A stretch of DNA of 64,000 nucleotides from Nymphaea colorata (taxonomy: Eukaryota > Streptophyta > Magnoliopsida > Nymphaeales > Nymphaeaceae): positions 25,205,934 through 25,269,933 of the forward strand of contig NC_045138.2 in NCBI RefSeq assembly GCF_008831285.2, in the 5' to 3' direction. The translations under genes were made by a program, and so were the position numbers. A model generated the notes under the pieces. The model saw only the letters and a program-made list of their open reading frames with translations. It made no database searches and was not told the origin of the DNA. Position 1 is the stretch's first letter, and every line of letters begins with the position of its first letter. Positions 11,826-22,895 of the stretch are shown piece by piece.

Positions 11826-12038
11826 ATGGCGTTATCCATTAGCATCTTGAGTTGCTTCGGCCATTCGTCGTTGCGAGTGACGTGCGATGAGCAAGAACAG
11901 ATCGCAGCCGCGAAGCAGGCCGACTCCATGAGAAGCAACAAGAAAGAGGGGGAGAAGGCAACGAAGTCTGCTGCTCGGCAGGGGGCTCCCATTGCCGTCT
12001 CCTACTTCCCCATTGCACCCCAACTCTCTCGGTTGTAG
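11826..12038 (+). CDS. Small conserved-end protein 2 (class A, 70 aa)
   Basis: Second copy of the array, intronless. It begins MALSISILSCFGHSS and RVTCDEQEQ, has a variable Lys/Ala/Ser-rich middle (AADSMRSNKKEGEKATKS in part), and ends APIAVSYFPIAPQLSRL. It is most like gene 4 and shares its promoter and leader with genes 1 and 4. Intact, with no frameshift. Role unknown; retention of both ends while the middle drifts argues that it is a working protein rather than a relic. Confidence 0.75.
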   Translation: MALSISILSCFGHSSLRVTCDEQEQIAAAKQADSMRSNKKEGEKATKSAARQGAPIAVSYFPIAPQLSRL

Positions 12039-12099
12039 GCTGCCACAGGGTTGTATCGATCGGATCGGTGAAAAATACCATGCTGAGCCCGATTGGAAT

Positions 12100-12850
12100 C
12101 AACTGTTAGCAGAATTTGGTTCCACAATCTTGGAACTAGTGAGATCATTGTCTTTCTTTTAATTCGCTGCAATAAGATGAAGAGATGGTACTCATTCTCT
12201 TTCAATTAAGATTGTCCGGCAAATACAGAAATGTTGATTATTATAGAGTAAACATCTCTTGATCATCGGAATTAACACATTAAAAAATAATGTGGCCTGA
12301 TCTTAAATTAATTTGAACATAAAAACTAAAACAAAAGTATAAACAGACTACCATTTCATATTGAAAAAATGTCGGATATAAAATCAGAGGGAAGGGTCTG
12401 ATCTTAAATCCACAGTTATCAAGTAGAAGACTATCAGACGCCTCCTTATGGTGCCAATATTGAACATGTGAATTAAGAAGCACATGATTGGCTCCGGTTC
12501 TTTGCTTACTTCCATAGACTGCCTAAACGTGAGGAACAAATAGATATAAAGGTGATTGCCGGTTTCTATAAGAACCACGGAAAAAGGCTTGGTCCAAAAC
12601 GAGGGCCAACCAGTCGAAGACATCTTCTGCTCGTCCTTGGTGCCCGAGTTTAGAAGTTAACGCGTGTCATGGTGGGACAAATATTTGGGTCCTGCCCGAA
12701 TACACAACCTCTTTCCTTATTCGCAGGGATCTCCAATGGAAGATGGTTATATTAAATGTTCGACCCCATGAATATGGAAATGATAAACATGCCCTCCAAA
12801 TGATGTACAAGGAACCCCAAAAGTCGTTTCTCATTTTGTCTTGTGCTGAG
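12100..12850. other. Intergenic between small-protein genes 2 and 3
   Basis: No gene. A lone class-A-like motif, CTTGGTGCCCGAG, is at 12636-12648 and may be a remnant of another promoter copy. Confidence 0.5.
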
Positions 12851-13034
12851 AGGTGTGCTTTCACCCTTAAACCATTGAGTGGATCTCAAAGACTTCATCC
12901 CCAAAAAATCGACTCAAAAGATTAAATTAAAAACAAAAATCTGTGTCTCTCTCTCCCTTATTTTCCCTTCATATAGACACAAAGAGTCTAGTGTAATCTG
13001 CAACAACATAAGCAGCAAATTCCATCGATCGAGC
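12850..13034 (+). promoter_or_regulatory. Class B promoter and leader, small-protein gene 3
   Basis: It aligns with the region before gene 5 (16815-17000): shared blocks around GTGGATCTC...ACTTCATCCC, a CT-rich stretch, a TATA-like CATATAGAC near 12970, then ACAAAGAGTCT and GCAACAACATAAGCAGCA up to the start codon. It is unlike the class A promoters. Confidence 0.6.
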
Positions 13035-13238
13035 ATGGCGTTCTTGGAGAAAGCCTTGAGCTGCTTCGGCCACTCACCGCGGGTAACATGTGAGAAGGGA
13101 GTGTGCACTATGGCAAAGCGGCCGACCGTCGAGACGGGCGACGCTCAGAAAGAGGAGAAGGTCGTGAAGCCCGCAAGGCAGGAGGCTCCCATACTTGTCT
13201 TCCACTTCCCCGTAGCGTCCCAGTTCCCTCGACTGTAG
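13035..13238 (+). CDS. Small conserved-end protein 3 (class B, 67 aa)
   Basis: Third copy, intronless, ATG 13035. It starts MAFLEKALSCFGHSPRVTC and ends EAPILVFHFPVASQFPRL. Compared with the others the C-terminal motif is altered: SYFP is FHFP and SRL is PRL, so this is the most divergent copy and might be losing function. The middle is Lys/Glu-rich. Closest to gene 5, including promoter, leader and 3' untranslated region (GTGTCTSTGTTGCA after the stop). Confidence 0.7.
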   Translation: MAFLEKALSCFGHSPRVTCEKGVCTMAKRPTVETGDAQKEEKVVKPARQEAPILVFHFPVASQFPRL

Positions 13239-13453
13239 TGTCTCTGTTGCAGGCTTATGTTCTACCTGCATCACGATCAGCACACTGCAGTACATCTGGT
13301 TTTTCGTAACTGAACATGTGGCAGTTTCACTAGCCCTGCATCGATCATGAGATGATGATGCCTCGATCCCCATTCTATATAGTAAATTATTTTGTGGTCC
13401 TGTAAATAGAGTTGATTTTACATAAACAAACTTGTTTTGATCTTGGCTTGAAC

Positions 13454-13458
<5 letters not shown>

Positions 13459-13487
<29 letters not shown>
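13459..13487. repeat. (CT)n microsatellite
   Basis: Run of CT dinucleotides downstream of small-protein gene 3. Confidence 0.9.
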
Positions 13488-13489
<2 letters not shown>

Positions 13490-13499
13490 GTTAGCGTGA

Positions 13500-14340
13500 T
13501 TTGGTGGACATATGGCTGTGAATTAGGCGTGTGGTCTTAGCTTAATTTTCATGTCCATCTTTCTGCAAGCCAAGCCAAAGATGTGTATTATCTTGACAGA
13601 AGAGGGTGACAGACGTCGAATTAAAGTGTTTAAATTTTGACAAAAACCAAAATATCAATTTTTAAAATTTTTACAACTGAAATTTTATAAAATTTATAAG
13701 TTAATTTTTAATTTTTTTTTTTGAGGAGGGGGGCTAAGACCCCTTAGGCCCCTCCTTAGCTCCACCCTTGCTTGAGAAGAAAGAAAAAAAAAGAAGGAAA
13801 AAGAAATTTGGCTACTTAGAATATTGCACTAATAACTTCTATGCGTGTAGTTCTCTAGACAAAGAAATTTGGATTCAGAAAGAGCATTTAGTACACAGAC
13901 GTTCTTCAATCTCTCTGTTCCCAACACCAATCCGAAGCACAAGTTTTTTTGTGAAAATACAGACCATCGCCATTCAAGTGTGTAATTTCCGGTTACATTC
14001 TAAATCCCACAACCAAGAATGTCGATCCCATACATAATGGATGAAATATATAATTCATCGCTGTTCTTTAATTTATGGCAGCAATTGTTATTATAGCAGG
14101 GAATGACCTAATGCTAATGCTTGCTGTAATTAAGAGGCTGATTAATAACTGTCGATTGATATTTCTTAAGAATGCACATACTAATAATTTCTCCTCAATA
14201 CAACATAATAACACCTTTTATTTGCAGATCATGCTGAACCTTAGATGCGCGTAGCCCTCCTTGATCATAAGAAAGAAGATGTAATTCCCGTGTGGGATCA
14301 ACCGACACACCATTTCTCATCTTTGTTTTCTTTCATTAAT
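13500..14340. other. Intergenic, no gene recognised
   Basis: AT-rich, with poly-A/T tracts and no convincing frame. Confidence 0.5.
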
Positions 14341-14345
14341 TTAAA

Positions 14346-14475
14346 TTGGTGCCCAGGTGAAGAGACCAGATCATAATTTTTTTTGGTGCCCAAGTGATGA
14401 ACCTTCCAGGACTCAACAGCATCTAACTTTTTGCTTCAGTTCCACGCAACACCGTTCGACACACAAACTTCTTTT
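14346..14475 (+). promoter_or_regulatory. Orphan copy of the class A promoter
   Basis: It contains the paired TTGGTGCCCA motifs (14346, 14383), GATGAACCTTCCAGG and CCACGCAACACCGTTCGAC, in the same order as before genes 1, 2 and 4, but where the TATA box should be it reads TTTTTAAAC, and no small-protein frame follows before the second, complete copy begins at 14521. It is a tandem duplicate of the gene 4 promoter. Confidence 0.7.
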
Positions 14476-14520
14476 TAAACACTCGTCTGCTTGACTTGGA
14501 TTATAACAGCAACAGTTTTC

Positions 14521-14740
14521 CTTGGTGCCCAAGCGAAGAGACCAGATCACAAATTTCCTTGGGTGCCCAAGTGATGAACCTTCGAGGAATCACCAGCATA
14601 TAACTTTTGCTTCGTTTCCACGCAACACTGTTCGACTTCAAAAGTAAGTTCTTATATAAACTAACTGGTGCAGTGGTGCTTCTGATTTGTAATCGCAACT
14701 CGATTCTTGCTTCACAGAGGGTTTTTCAGTTCCGTTCGCC
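14521..14740 (+). promoter_or_regulatory. Class A promoter and leader, small-protein gene 4
   Basis: Paired 13-mers at 14521-14533 and about 14558-14571 (one extra G), GATGAACCTTCGAGGAATC, the CCACGCAACACTGTTCGAC block and the TATA box TTATATAAAC at 14652-14661. Confidence 0.7.
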
Positions 14741-14956
14741 ATGGCGTTCTCCATTAGCATCTTGAGTTGCTTCGGCTATTCATCAAGAGTGACGTGCGAT
14801 GATGGCCGAGATGCACAGACCGCACCCCGGAACCAGGCTGACTCCATGAGAAGCAATAAGAAGCAAGGGAAGAAGGCAACGAAGCCTGCTGCTTGGCAGG
14901 GGGCTCCCATTCCTGTCTCCTACTTTCCCATTGGATCTCAACTCTCACGGCTGTAG
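14741..14956 (+). CDS. Small conserved-end protein 4 (class A, 71 aa)
   Basis: Fourth copy, intronless. It starts MAFSISILSCFGYSSRVTCDD, has a basic middle rich in Asn, Lys and Gln, and ends APIPVSYFPIGSQLSRL, identical over the last 17 residues to gene 1. Intact. Preceded by two tandem promoter copies, the nearer with a TATA box. Confidence 0.75.
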   Translation: MAFSISILSCFGYSSRVTCDDGRDAQTAPRNQADSMRSNKKQGKKATKPAAWQGAPIPVSYFPIGSQLSRL

Positions 14957-15109
14957 CGTTCTGCAGGGTTACATTGATCGGATCGGTCCAAAATGTCCTG
15001 CGTAGTCAATTGGAATGAACTATTAGCACGATTTGGTTCTACAATTTTGCAACTATTGAAGTGTGGAGGTTTCGGTTTTCCTCTTTGCATCAAAGACGAA
15101 ATTCTTTTC

Positions 15110-15166
15110 CAATTAAGCTTCTCCTGTAAACAAAGATTCCAATTAAGCTTCTCCTGTAAACAAAGA
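15110..15166. repeat. Short tandem duplication, ~28 bp unit
   Basis: TTCCAATTAAGCTTCTCCTG followed by TAAACAAAG occurs twice in a row in the 3' flank of small-protein gene 4. Confidence 0.85.
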
Positions 15167-15690
15167 AATGCTGCTTGTATAGAAAAAAACATCTTTGATC
15201 ATATGTTGCGAATGGTGCCTCAGATCTTTCTCTCTTAATCGTTCCAAGGAGTTCTCTGTTTGTCTCAGACTGACTGGAGATTCGTTTTCATTTCTAGATT
15301 TTTTATGTTTTGAATTCAAATCCAACTACGTAGACCAAAATCATGAATATCAGTATCGGCGCCATATCCCTTCGATCACCTATACGTAATGGCTGACATC
15401 ATGCATTAGGTAGTGCTCTGTATCATCCTTTTCGTTGCATTAAAACAAAATAATTGTAGATTAATTCAAAAATAAAAACTAAAAAGATATAATCCTATAT
15501 TTCCTGTTCATCAATACAAACCCCTATTTTATACATGCAAAATACGAGCTCATAATACTGGCCGATCGATTTTAACAACGCTGACCTAGAGCATGATCCA
15601 GTATTTGGTTTATGGACCTCATGAAATGAGAATGAAATATTATCTAGACCTACTTTTCCGGCATGATCCAACCACCCATAGATATTATTT

Positions 15691-16132
15691 AGGGATGTCA
15701 ATCCATTTTATTTGGATTGGATGTCTATCGTACCGTTTTGAAAAATTATACATAGAAAAAAATTAATATCCAATTAGAAAATTGGATCCCGTTCAAATTT
15801 AAGAAATGCCATCCGATGGGATTGAGATTCGGATGTGGTTATACATAAACATTCGATCAGATTCAGATTTGATACATATCATATTTAGTTTTAAATACAT
15901 ATCTTACATCCAATGCCCTTACATTTTGAAAGTCAGTTGAATTGATTTAAAATTTGGATTTGGACTCCGATGTGGATTCAAATATCGGATTGAAACCGAA
16001 ATCAAATTGTGCAAGTTGGGTTTTGGATTCAGATTCAAATATGATTTTCTTTCATTTCTCTTTGAATCTAAATTCGAATTGGAATTTGACTAACAGTACA
16101 TCCAATTTGAATCAGATCTGTTGACATTCTCT
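15691..16132. mobile_element. Non-autonomous element, GGGATGTCAAT-ended family, copy 1
   Basis: Left end AGGGATGTCAAT, right end TTGACATTCTCT (inverted relative to the left). The interior has many degenerate copies of GGATTTGGATTC/GAATCAGATT-like words. The same design occurs at 38084-38550. No protein encoded. Confidence 0.55.
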
Positions 16133-16411
16133 GATTACTTGCGTAGAATGCCTAGCTAGTGTATTGGAGTGGTAGGTTCCGACTTCGGACTAGGTCCTGG
16201 CCTGGGTCCCGGCCACCTTATACATGTGGCTAAAGACTTGGTCTAGGTGCATTAGTCACCTGTCATTAGTCCCATGACGATGGGGCGTAAGGTATTCAAA
16301 CGCTTTGACTAGCACCATGTGACGGAAAAAGAAGCCTTAAACGGGGCCAACCTAACCACCAATTTTAGACGCTTTCAGCTTTTCCTTCCTGTCCAAGTAA
16401 TACGAAGGAGG

Positions 16412-16519
16412 CCTTTGATTACAAGGAAGCTGCGGTCCTTGGAACAAGAGTGTCTTGACTCGGCCCCTTTGATTACAAGGAAGCTGCGGTCCTTGGAACA
16501 AGAGTGTCTTGACTCGGCC
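16412..16519. repeat. 54-bp tandem repeat, two copies
   Basis: CCTTTGATTACAAGGAAGC starts both units, at 16412 and 16466; the copies appear identical, so the duplication is recent. Confidence 0.92.
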
Positions 16520-16809
16520 TAATTCACCTCAGTTTGACTCAGTCCTAACTCGCTCAATTCAAGTTATTTTAAAACTCGATCGAGTCAACAAGTCAATTTA
16601 CTGACCCGATCATCCACTCATGTAAGTTCCAATCACGACTTTGCCAACTATAGGCACTAGTGAACTAGGCACATGTATGGTTGCGTGTTTGCGCCAAACA
16701 CTATAAGTCAGTCACGCACCGCTAGCTTTCTGGCAGGGACACATTTAAATTTTCTTCTTCATTCTCACCCGAAGGAGTCTGAGGACCTAGAATGAACTCG
16801 CAAAGTAAA

Positions 16810-17000
16810 AGTCAAAGGGTGTGTTTGACCTTTGAACCGTGGAGTTGATCTCTAATACTTCATCCCGAAGAAAGTAACTCAAAGACCAAGTTAAAGAAAG
16901 AATTCCCTCTGAATCTCTCTCTTCTTTTTCTATATATATAGACGCAAAGACTCTGATGCAAGCTGCAACACCACAAGCAGCAGACTGCATCGAATCGAGC
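16810..17000 (+). promoter_or_regulatory. Class B promoter and leader, small-protein gene 5
   Basis: Homologous to the region before gene 3. A strong TATA-like TATATATATAGAC at 16931-16943 is followed by GCAAAGACTCT and GCAACACCACAAGCAGCA before the start codon. Confidence 0.6.
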
Positions 17001-17207
17001 ATGGCATTCTTGGAGAACATCTTGAGCTGCTTCGGCCACACGCCACGGGTATTGTGCGACGAGCAAGCGTGCACAGTCGGCAAGCAGCCCTGCGGTGAGA
17101 AGAGCAGCACCAAGAAACAGGAGAAGGGGTTGGTGAAGCCCGCGAGGCAGGAGGCTCCCATACTTGTCTCCTACTTTCCCGTGGCGTCCCAGTTCTCTCG
17201 ACTGTAG
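17001..17207 (+). CDS. Small conserved-end protein 5 (class B, 68 aa)
   Basis: Last copy of the array, intronless. It starts MAFLENILSCFGHTPRV-LCDEQ and ends EAPILVSYFPVASQFSRL. Four cysteines (10, 19, 24 and 31), more than the class A copies; the middle is Lys/Gly-rich. It pairs with gene 3 in coding sequence, promoter and 3' flank, and has the more intact C-terminal motif of the two. Function unknown. Confidence 0.75.
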   Translation: MAFLENILSCFGHTPRVLCDEQACTVGKQPCGEKSSTKKQEKGLVKPARQEAPILVSYFPVASQFSRL

Positions 17208-17379
17208 TGTCTGTGTTGCATGTTTCTGTCCTCTTTTCATCACAATCGGCAGCATTCAGTATGGTCTTGGAATTCCTGATTGGCAGTTTTATGAGAAGCC
17301 GAAAATGTGCACGACGGTCTCCATTCCCATTCTTATATATTAAATTACTTGGTCCTGTCAATAGAGTTGTTTTAATTTG

Positions 17380-20300
17380 GTAGCCATGGCTGTGAACCTT
17401 GTGGTAAAGCGCAGTTTAATTTTCGTGTCACGCTTTCTGCAAGCCAAAGATGTGCATGCCCATGTGGCTTCGACAACTTCTCGAGTTCTCACAGTTGCAT
17501 CAACAGTGATTCCTTTCCTACTTGCATGAAAAGACAGGAAATAAAATTTGGGAAATGGCCGATTGTGCAAGTAGCTTCCTTGTCATCTGTCTCTTGAAAA
17601 TCAATCATGAAGGTTGAAAATGAAGGCAGCACAGAGATCATGCAAAACGCACACTGTTGTGTACTCCCCGAAAAATATGGAAACGGATTTCCTCTTTAGC
17701 TGGTGTTATAGCTAGCTAATGCTTTTTTGCTTCTCCAATTAAAGAAAGCTCAGTTCTGGCTCTTATTTGATAGTTTCTATGTAAGTGACAGAAAATTTGA
17801 AGAGAGTAGCATGCTTACATAATTTTTTAAAAATACTAAAAGTATTTGTTTTAGTTAGGCAGCATGAGAAAACAAAAAAAAAAATATGCACATGAATGAC
17901 GAAATTACCGATAACAGAAAAATAAAAATTGCAAAAAGGAGAAAGAAAAGGGCCGACGGAGATGACCTTGGCTGTCTAACAAGTATGGACGATGGAGACG
18001 TCGTTGTTGACCCTTGCCACCCGGAGTAGGTGCGGACAAGAATTGGCTTTTGAGGGGCTGTCACCTGATTAATAATATTTTTGAAACTTTTTATGAGGGT
18101 TAACTTTTATTTTTCAAAAAAAAAAAAAAAAAACCTTAGTCAAGTATATAACTTTAAAAATGTTAATATATAAAAGTTTGTTGAGCTTGGATCAATAAAT
18201 AAGCTCGAACCGCATTGCAGTACGCGCCTTTGAAAAGCACTTAAAATATTTCTAATGCTGAGCCTACTCGGACTTGACTGAACTTTGAATGGGCTACTCA
18301 AACTGTGACTCTGACCTTTTAGGCTCGAGCTTGACTTGTTCACTCATAAGATCAAACCACCAAGTCTAGGCAACCTGGACTTGCTTATCCATCAACTGAA
18401 CACCAATAAAACTCGATCCTGGAGAGCAGGGAGCAACGGACACTGTTTGCTTTTAAAAATACAATCTCCAGGAATTTTCTCAAGTGAAAAGCTCCTTAAA
18501 TTATGAAGAAGCAGTACTTTTGTCACTTGCTGTTCAGCTTTGTAAGCCACAATCAAAATACTTGCTCAAGTATGTTCATGTTTTGTGCTTTTCATTCAAT
18601 TTCATCTGAAAATGTTCATATAATTCCACCTAGTAAACCTGTCCCAAGCGGGCTTTCGCAACGAACCCCGTCCGTTTTATACGACCCCTGATATCAGTGG
18701 ATCCTTGATAATATAAATCCTTTCTTGTATAAATGGTCGAAATTAGAAGCTGGAGATATAATCCAATTAAAAAATCATCTGTTAGTTCAACCGGAGGAGC
18801 ATACCTAAAAGGACTGAACCAAAGAACCTTGCTTGCTTAATGGGTAGTTAGAAGATAGTATAATATGTCGGAGTGTAGTTACCTAACCAGGTAGATGGAA
18901 CTATATACCAGAAATTTGTGAAAGAAAGAAAGGGAGGCCCTTAATTTGGAAGGAACAAAAAGGCGAGCGGATGACGTTATCTGCTTGGCTCTAGTGGTAG
19001 TATGGATCACCGCTATAAATCTATGGCGGTGATGGCGCCTGCTACTTAGTCATTAAAAGCAGTAATAAATTTTACAAGGGATGGACGCTTGCTTCTTGAT
19101 TTTTGAACTGAATTATACGCCGTTGTTGTTTTGTAATCACCGAATTGTTATTTCATGGTTTTCCTTCAACCAGATTGTAAATTTATTTTCCTGCAATTGC
19201 TTTTGGAAATTAATAAAGTTCATTTGCGATTGAGAGAGAGGAGAGATAAGAGTTCTTCTTTTTTTTAGCCTTACCTGTGGAAACGTCTTTTAAGTTTGGC
19301 CTTAACGTTTTATGTTCCATAAAGCACCGGTTTGCTAATTGTTTTGCAAACCCAGCAGGTCATTCACAATTTTAAATGGATAGTATTATAAATATATCAA
19401 TGATTGGTTCATTCTTTTAGTTTTTAAATACATTTTAGGTTGCAACATAATTATCCTCAGTTTGATTCTTGTGAGCAGTTACTTTTCTCGACTGCAAATT
19501 GTAGCAGTGCGGTAGATGCATCATGGGTCTACCTATGTTCTGAAAAATTTGTATAAAATCTGCATACTTGAAGCTGTTGTCTTAGTGGTTCGGCTGATTC
19601 GGCAATTCAGATGAATCGGTAACCAATCCCCAAAAAGGAATAGTTAATTACAATAACCAATCCGGAACAAAAAAAAAATGTTAAGTACATTTTCTAAATT
19701 AAATATAAAACTATAAAGTAACAAAAACCTAGAAAACAATTGAACGTATTTTAAAAAACATAAAGTTAAATGAAATGTATACGACAAGTGGCCTCCTTGC
19801 ACGGGCGGATGCAATTATCAGGCCGACTTTTATAACTCTGGTTGGTATGATTTAAGAGAAATAATTGTATTTAAGCCACAGGCATGCAGAAACTGGACGT
19901 GTACAATCATGAATATTGTCTATACTTTCTCCTATAAGGTTCTTCATGATTATGAAAGCAAATAAAACAAGAAGATCGATGAAATGAAGTAGCTAACGAC
20001 TTTCTACTTTCTAGTAGATTTTTTAATCATATATGATGTACAGCCAGGTGTTCCTGCTGAATATCATTGGGTTGCCGTTGTTAGGTGATTTCATAAAGGA
20101 AAAAGACAGAAAAAACAAATCATAGGAGTTTGATATACTAATGCAGCGCGCCGGCCAAACGTAAGAATTGAACAAGAAAATAACGACTAGCTAAGATAAA
20201 TTACAACTCCTATGGAATGCCCTCCGTACTGGAAATTTTCGTGATTTTTCTAACTTTTGGACATTTGCGCTACCTAAAAAGTAGTCAAAAGAGTAGGTCA

Positions 20301-20690
20301 GCCAATCTTTGAATATATATATATATATATGAGAAGAGAGAGAGATAGGAGATGCTCAAAATGGTTAAAATTTAAAAATTTGTCAACAAAAAAAAAAAAC
20401 ATAAATCATCACTAAAGCTATCGGCTCACCATAAGCTCTAAGTAATATTCATGTAGTAATTTTTTTTAGTTATAAATTTTTTAATTTTAGTCATCCATAG
20501 GAGCGCAGAATGCATAGAGAATTTCACCTCTTATAATATAAGGGCAGACATAAGGTGGGGCAAGGGTGCCGGCCATTTAATCGGGCCTTCCATGCAAAGG
20601 GACGGTTGAGAAAAAAACATAATATAAAAATGAAAACTAATGGTAGATTGTGAAAATACTCATCTTTTTGTTTTTTCATTACGAAGGATT
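17380..20690. other. Gene-poor intergenic region
   Basis: AT-rich, with poly-A/T tracts, a degenerate GAGCTTG/CTCGAGC-rich patch at about 18175-18420, and a small perfect inverted repeat ATCACCGC...GCGGTGAT at 19006-19033. A TA run is at about 20313-20330. No convincing gene. Confidence 0.5.
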
Positions 20691-20725
20691 GATCAGCTCT
20701 TATTAAATGGAAATGTGACTCTAAA

Positions 20726-20729
<4 letters not shown>

Positions 20730-20774
<45 letters not shown>
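20730..20774. repeat. (TA)n microsatellite
   Basis: TA dinucleotide run of about 45 bases. Confidence 0.95.
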
Positions 20775-20779
<5 letters not shown>

Positions 20780-22890
20780 GAGAAAGGGAGAGTCTCAGAT
20801 ACCCACCATAGAAAAGCGACTTTCCCTTGGTCCGTTTCCTGATTGTTAAAAGCCAGAACCCTATTCCTGGTGAATCAGCTCACGGTAGAGAACACAAAAT
20901 CTAATGCTTCTTCCAAAATAGTGTATATCACCATTGTATTCACAGCCTCTTGATCACTTAACACAGAAACCAGAATGCAACCCATGGGCTGCTGCACTCT
21001 CCAAAGAGCTTTCTATAATGTCCTGCTGCTACAGCAGATTGTTCCTTTCTTCCCTTTCCATCTTTTCTTCTGAAATTTTCGAGGGTCAGGTGGTCGTTGA
21101 CAGCAGCAGTTGGGAGGTTGGAGGCCACCATTAAAGACAAGGGGTGCGGGGCTTTTATTGGAGGCTAAAAAGCGACTGACCGCTCAGCCATTTCCCCTGC
21201 TCTGCCAAAGATTCCAATCGGAGCAGTGGGAGCTTCAAAAACCGGGCGGCAGAGCTGTCCCGGTGAAATGTAAAAGAACTTAAAATTTGAAGGGGAGGAG
21301 GGAAGGGCGGGGCCTGTGAATTTGTCACTCAGTGGTACTCAGTACAAGCATGCTTCAGTGTCAGGAAGGGAATCGGACAGGTTAGGAATAAATGGCAAAT
21401 TTAATTGGATGTACCCAAGAAGCAGAAACAATGGCCATAATGGCAGTAATGGCAAGGGTCCAACTAGAGAGAGAAGAAGGCATTAATTAAATGGAATCCG
21501 GCGTGGCGCGAGGTCCCCTTTGAGTTAATTGTTTGAATATGAGTCGGTGAGATGGTTGGCCCGAGAGACCAACCATACTTCTCTTGGTTCTTTCTGAGAA
21601 TTATTGCGAGAAACGAAGGAAAACCGAGGGGAAAAGCGAACTGATCACTACAGAAAAGAGAGTTGTTGGTGTGCTTCTGTCAGCAGATAAAAGAGAAAGA
21701 GAGAGAGAGAGTAGGTGAAACGCATATTCTGGCGACCAAAAGGTACGAGTAGAGTAAGTGTGGGGCGTGATCAAAGCAGGATATAAGAAGCTTAACCGAA
21801 ATTTAGTAAAGAAATGAGGGACGAAAAGGAGGGCATAGGGGAGCAAGCAGGAAGCTGCGGAGGTGCATGCGAATGCAGACAGTCACTAATCAAGAACGCT
21901 GAGGCGTGGGAATGTCAGGGAAAATAAATTCTCGAACAGAATGGGTGAGAAAGTTGGTTTAATTTCTTCTTCCGACTCATTAATGTCCTCCATCTAACAC
22001 CACACGATCATACTATTTTTAGAGAGAGAACCAGAGGTTTACTGTTCTTCCAACCATTAGTAAGACGGTGGAACCTAGAGACACCTATTTGGTTTTATAT
22101 ATATGTGTGCAAGAGGAACTTGGTTGGTGAAGACCTAACTCTGCAGACCGACAGACGACGTCCGATGAGTTTGATCGGACAGTACACTGTAATTATCAGA
22201 TTGTCTTCTTTTGATCTTGGAGTCAAATGTCCCGAAGGCGTCCATATGAACCCATCACTAGATTCCGAGGTGGGTAGGCCCTTGTGCTTCACAACTAACG
22301 TTACATAACCTTTTGGTAGATATCTGAGACACGAAAATGCAATTTTTTTTAGCATTCAAGAGGTGTCGGCTCTTAGCACAATGGAGCAATATGCATTTTT
22401 TCTTCCATCTGTATTACCAAATTAATGGAAATTATATCCCGAACCTCCCCTTAACTTCGTGACATCGATAAGTAGCTTTATCTTATTGATCAGAGAACCC
22501 CGGACGGCCGTGTTTTCCGAGGCCGACACTTTTTCCGACGACCATTGTTTTGAATTTTCAGGTCATGAGATCCATGGCCATACTTTTACGGTCTATAATC
22601 TATATATAGCGCTGGTGACGGAATAAATTCACAATAAATAAGTTGCCATCTGCATCTCTTAGACTTTATTTCCCTGCAGAATTAACAGTTTGTTTGCTAG
22701 TGATTGAATAACATCGACCCCAAGCCCATGGAGTCGGTGTCATATATTCTCGCTTGCTTGGCATTGAGCTCCATACAAGCTTTAATTCTGAGTAACCTCT
22801 ATTTACTGCGGCGAGTGAAAGGACGAGAGGTGCCCGCTAATTACAGAGCGTCTAACTTTTGGAGGTTCTTCGCTGGATTGCAGCCCACAG
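20780..22890. other. Intergenic upstream of MIR171
   Basis: No gene recognised. Purine-rich patches at 21300-21720. The distal part may hold MIR171 control elements, but none can be named by eye. Confidence 0.4.
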
Positions 22891-22895
22891 TTGCT

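Noticed and set aside
13584..13603. TGACAGAAGAGGGTGACAGA, similar to miR156
   Set aside because: It differs at about four positions including the 3' end, and no complementary arm is seen nearby to form a foldback.
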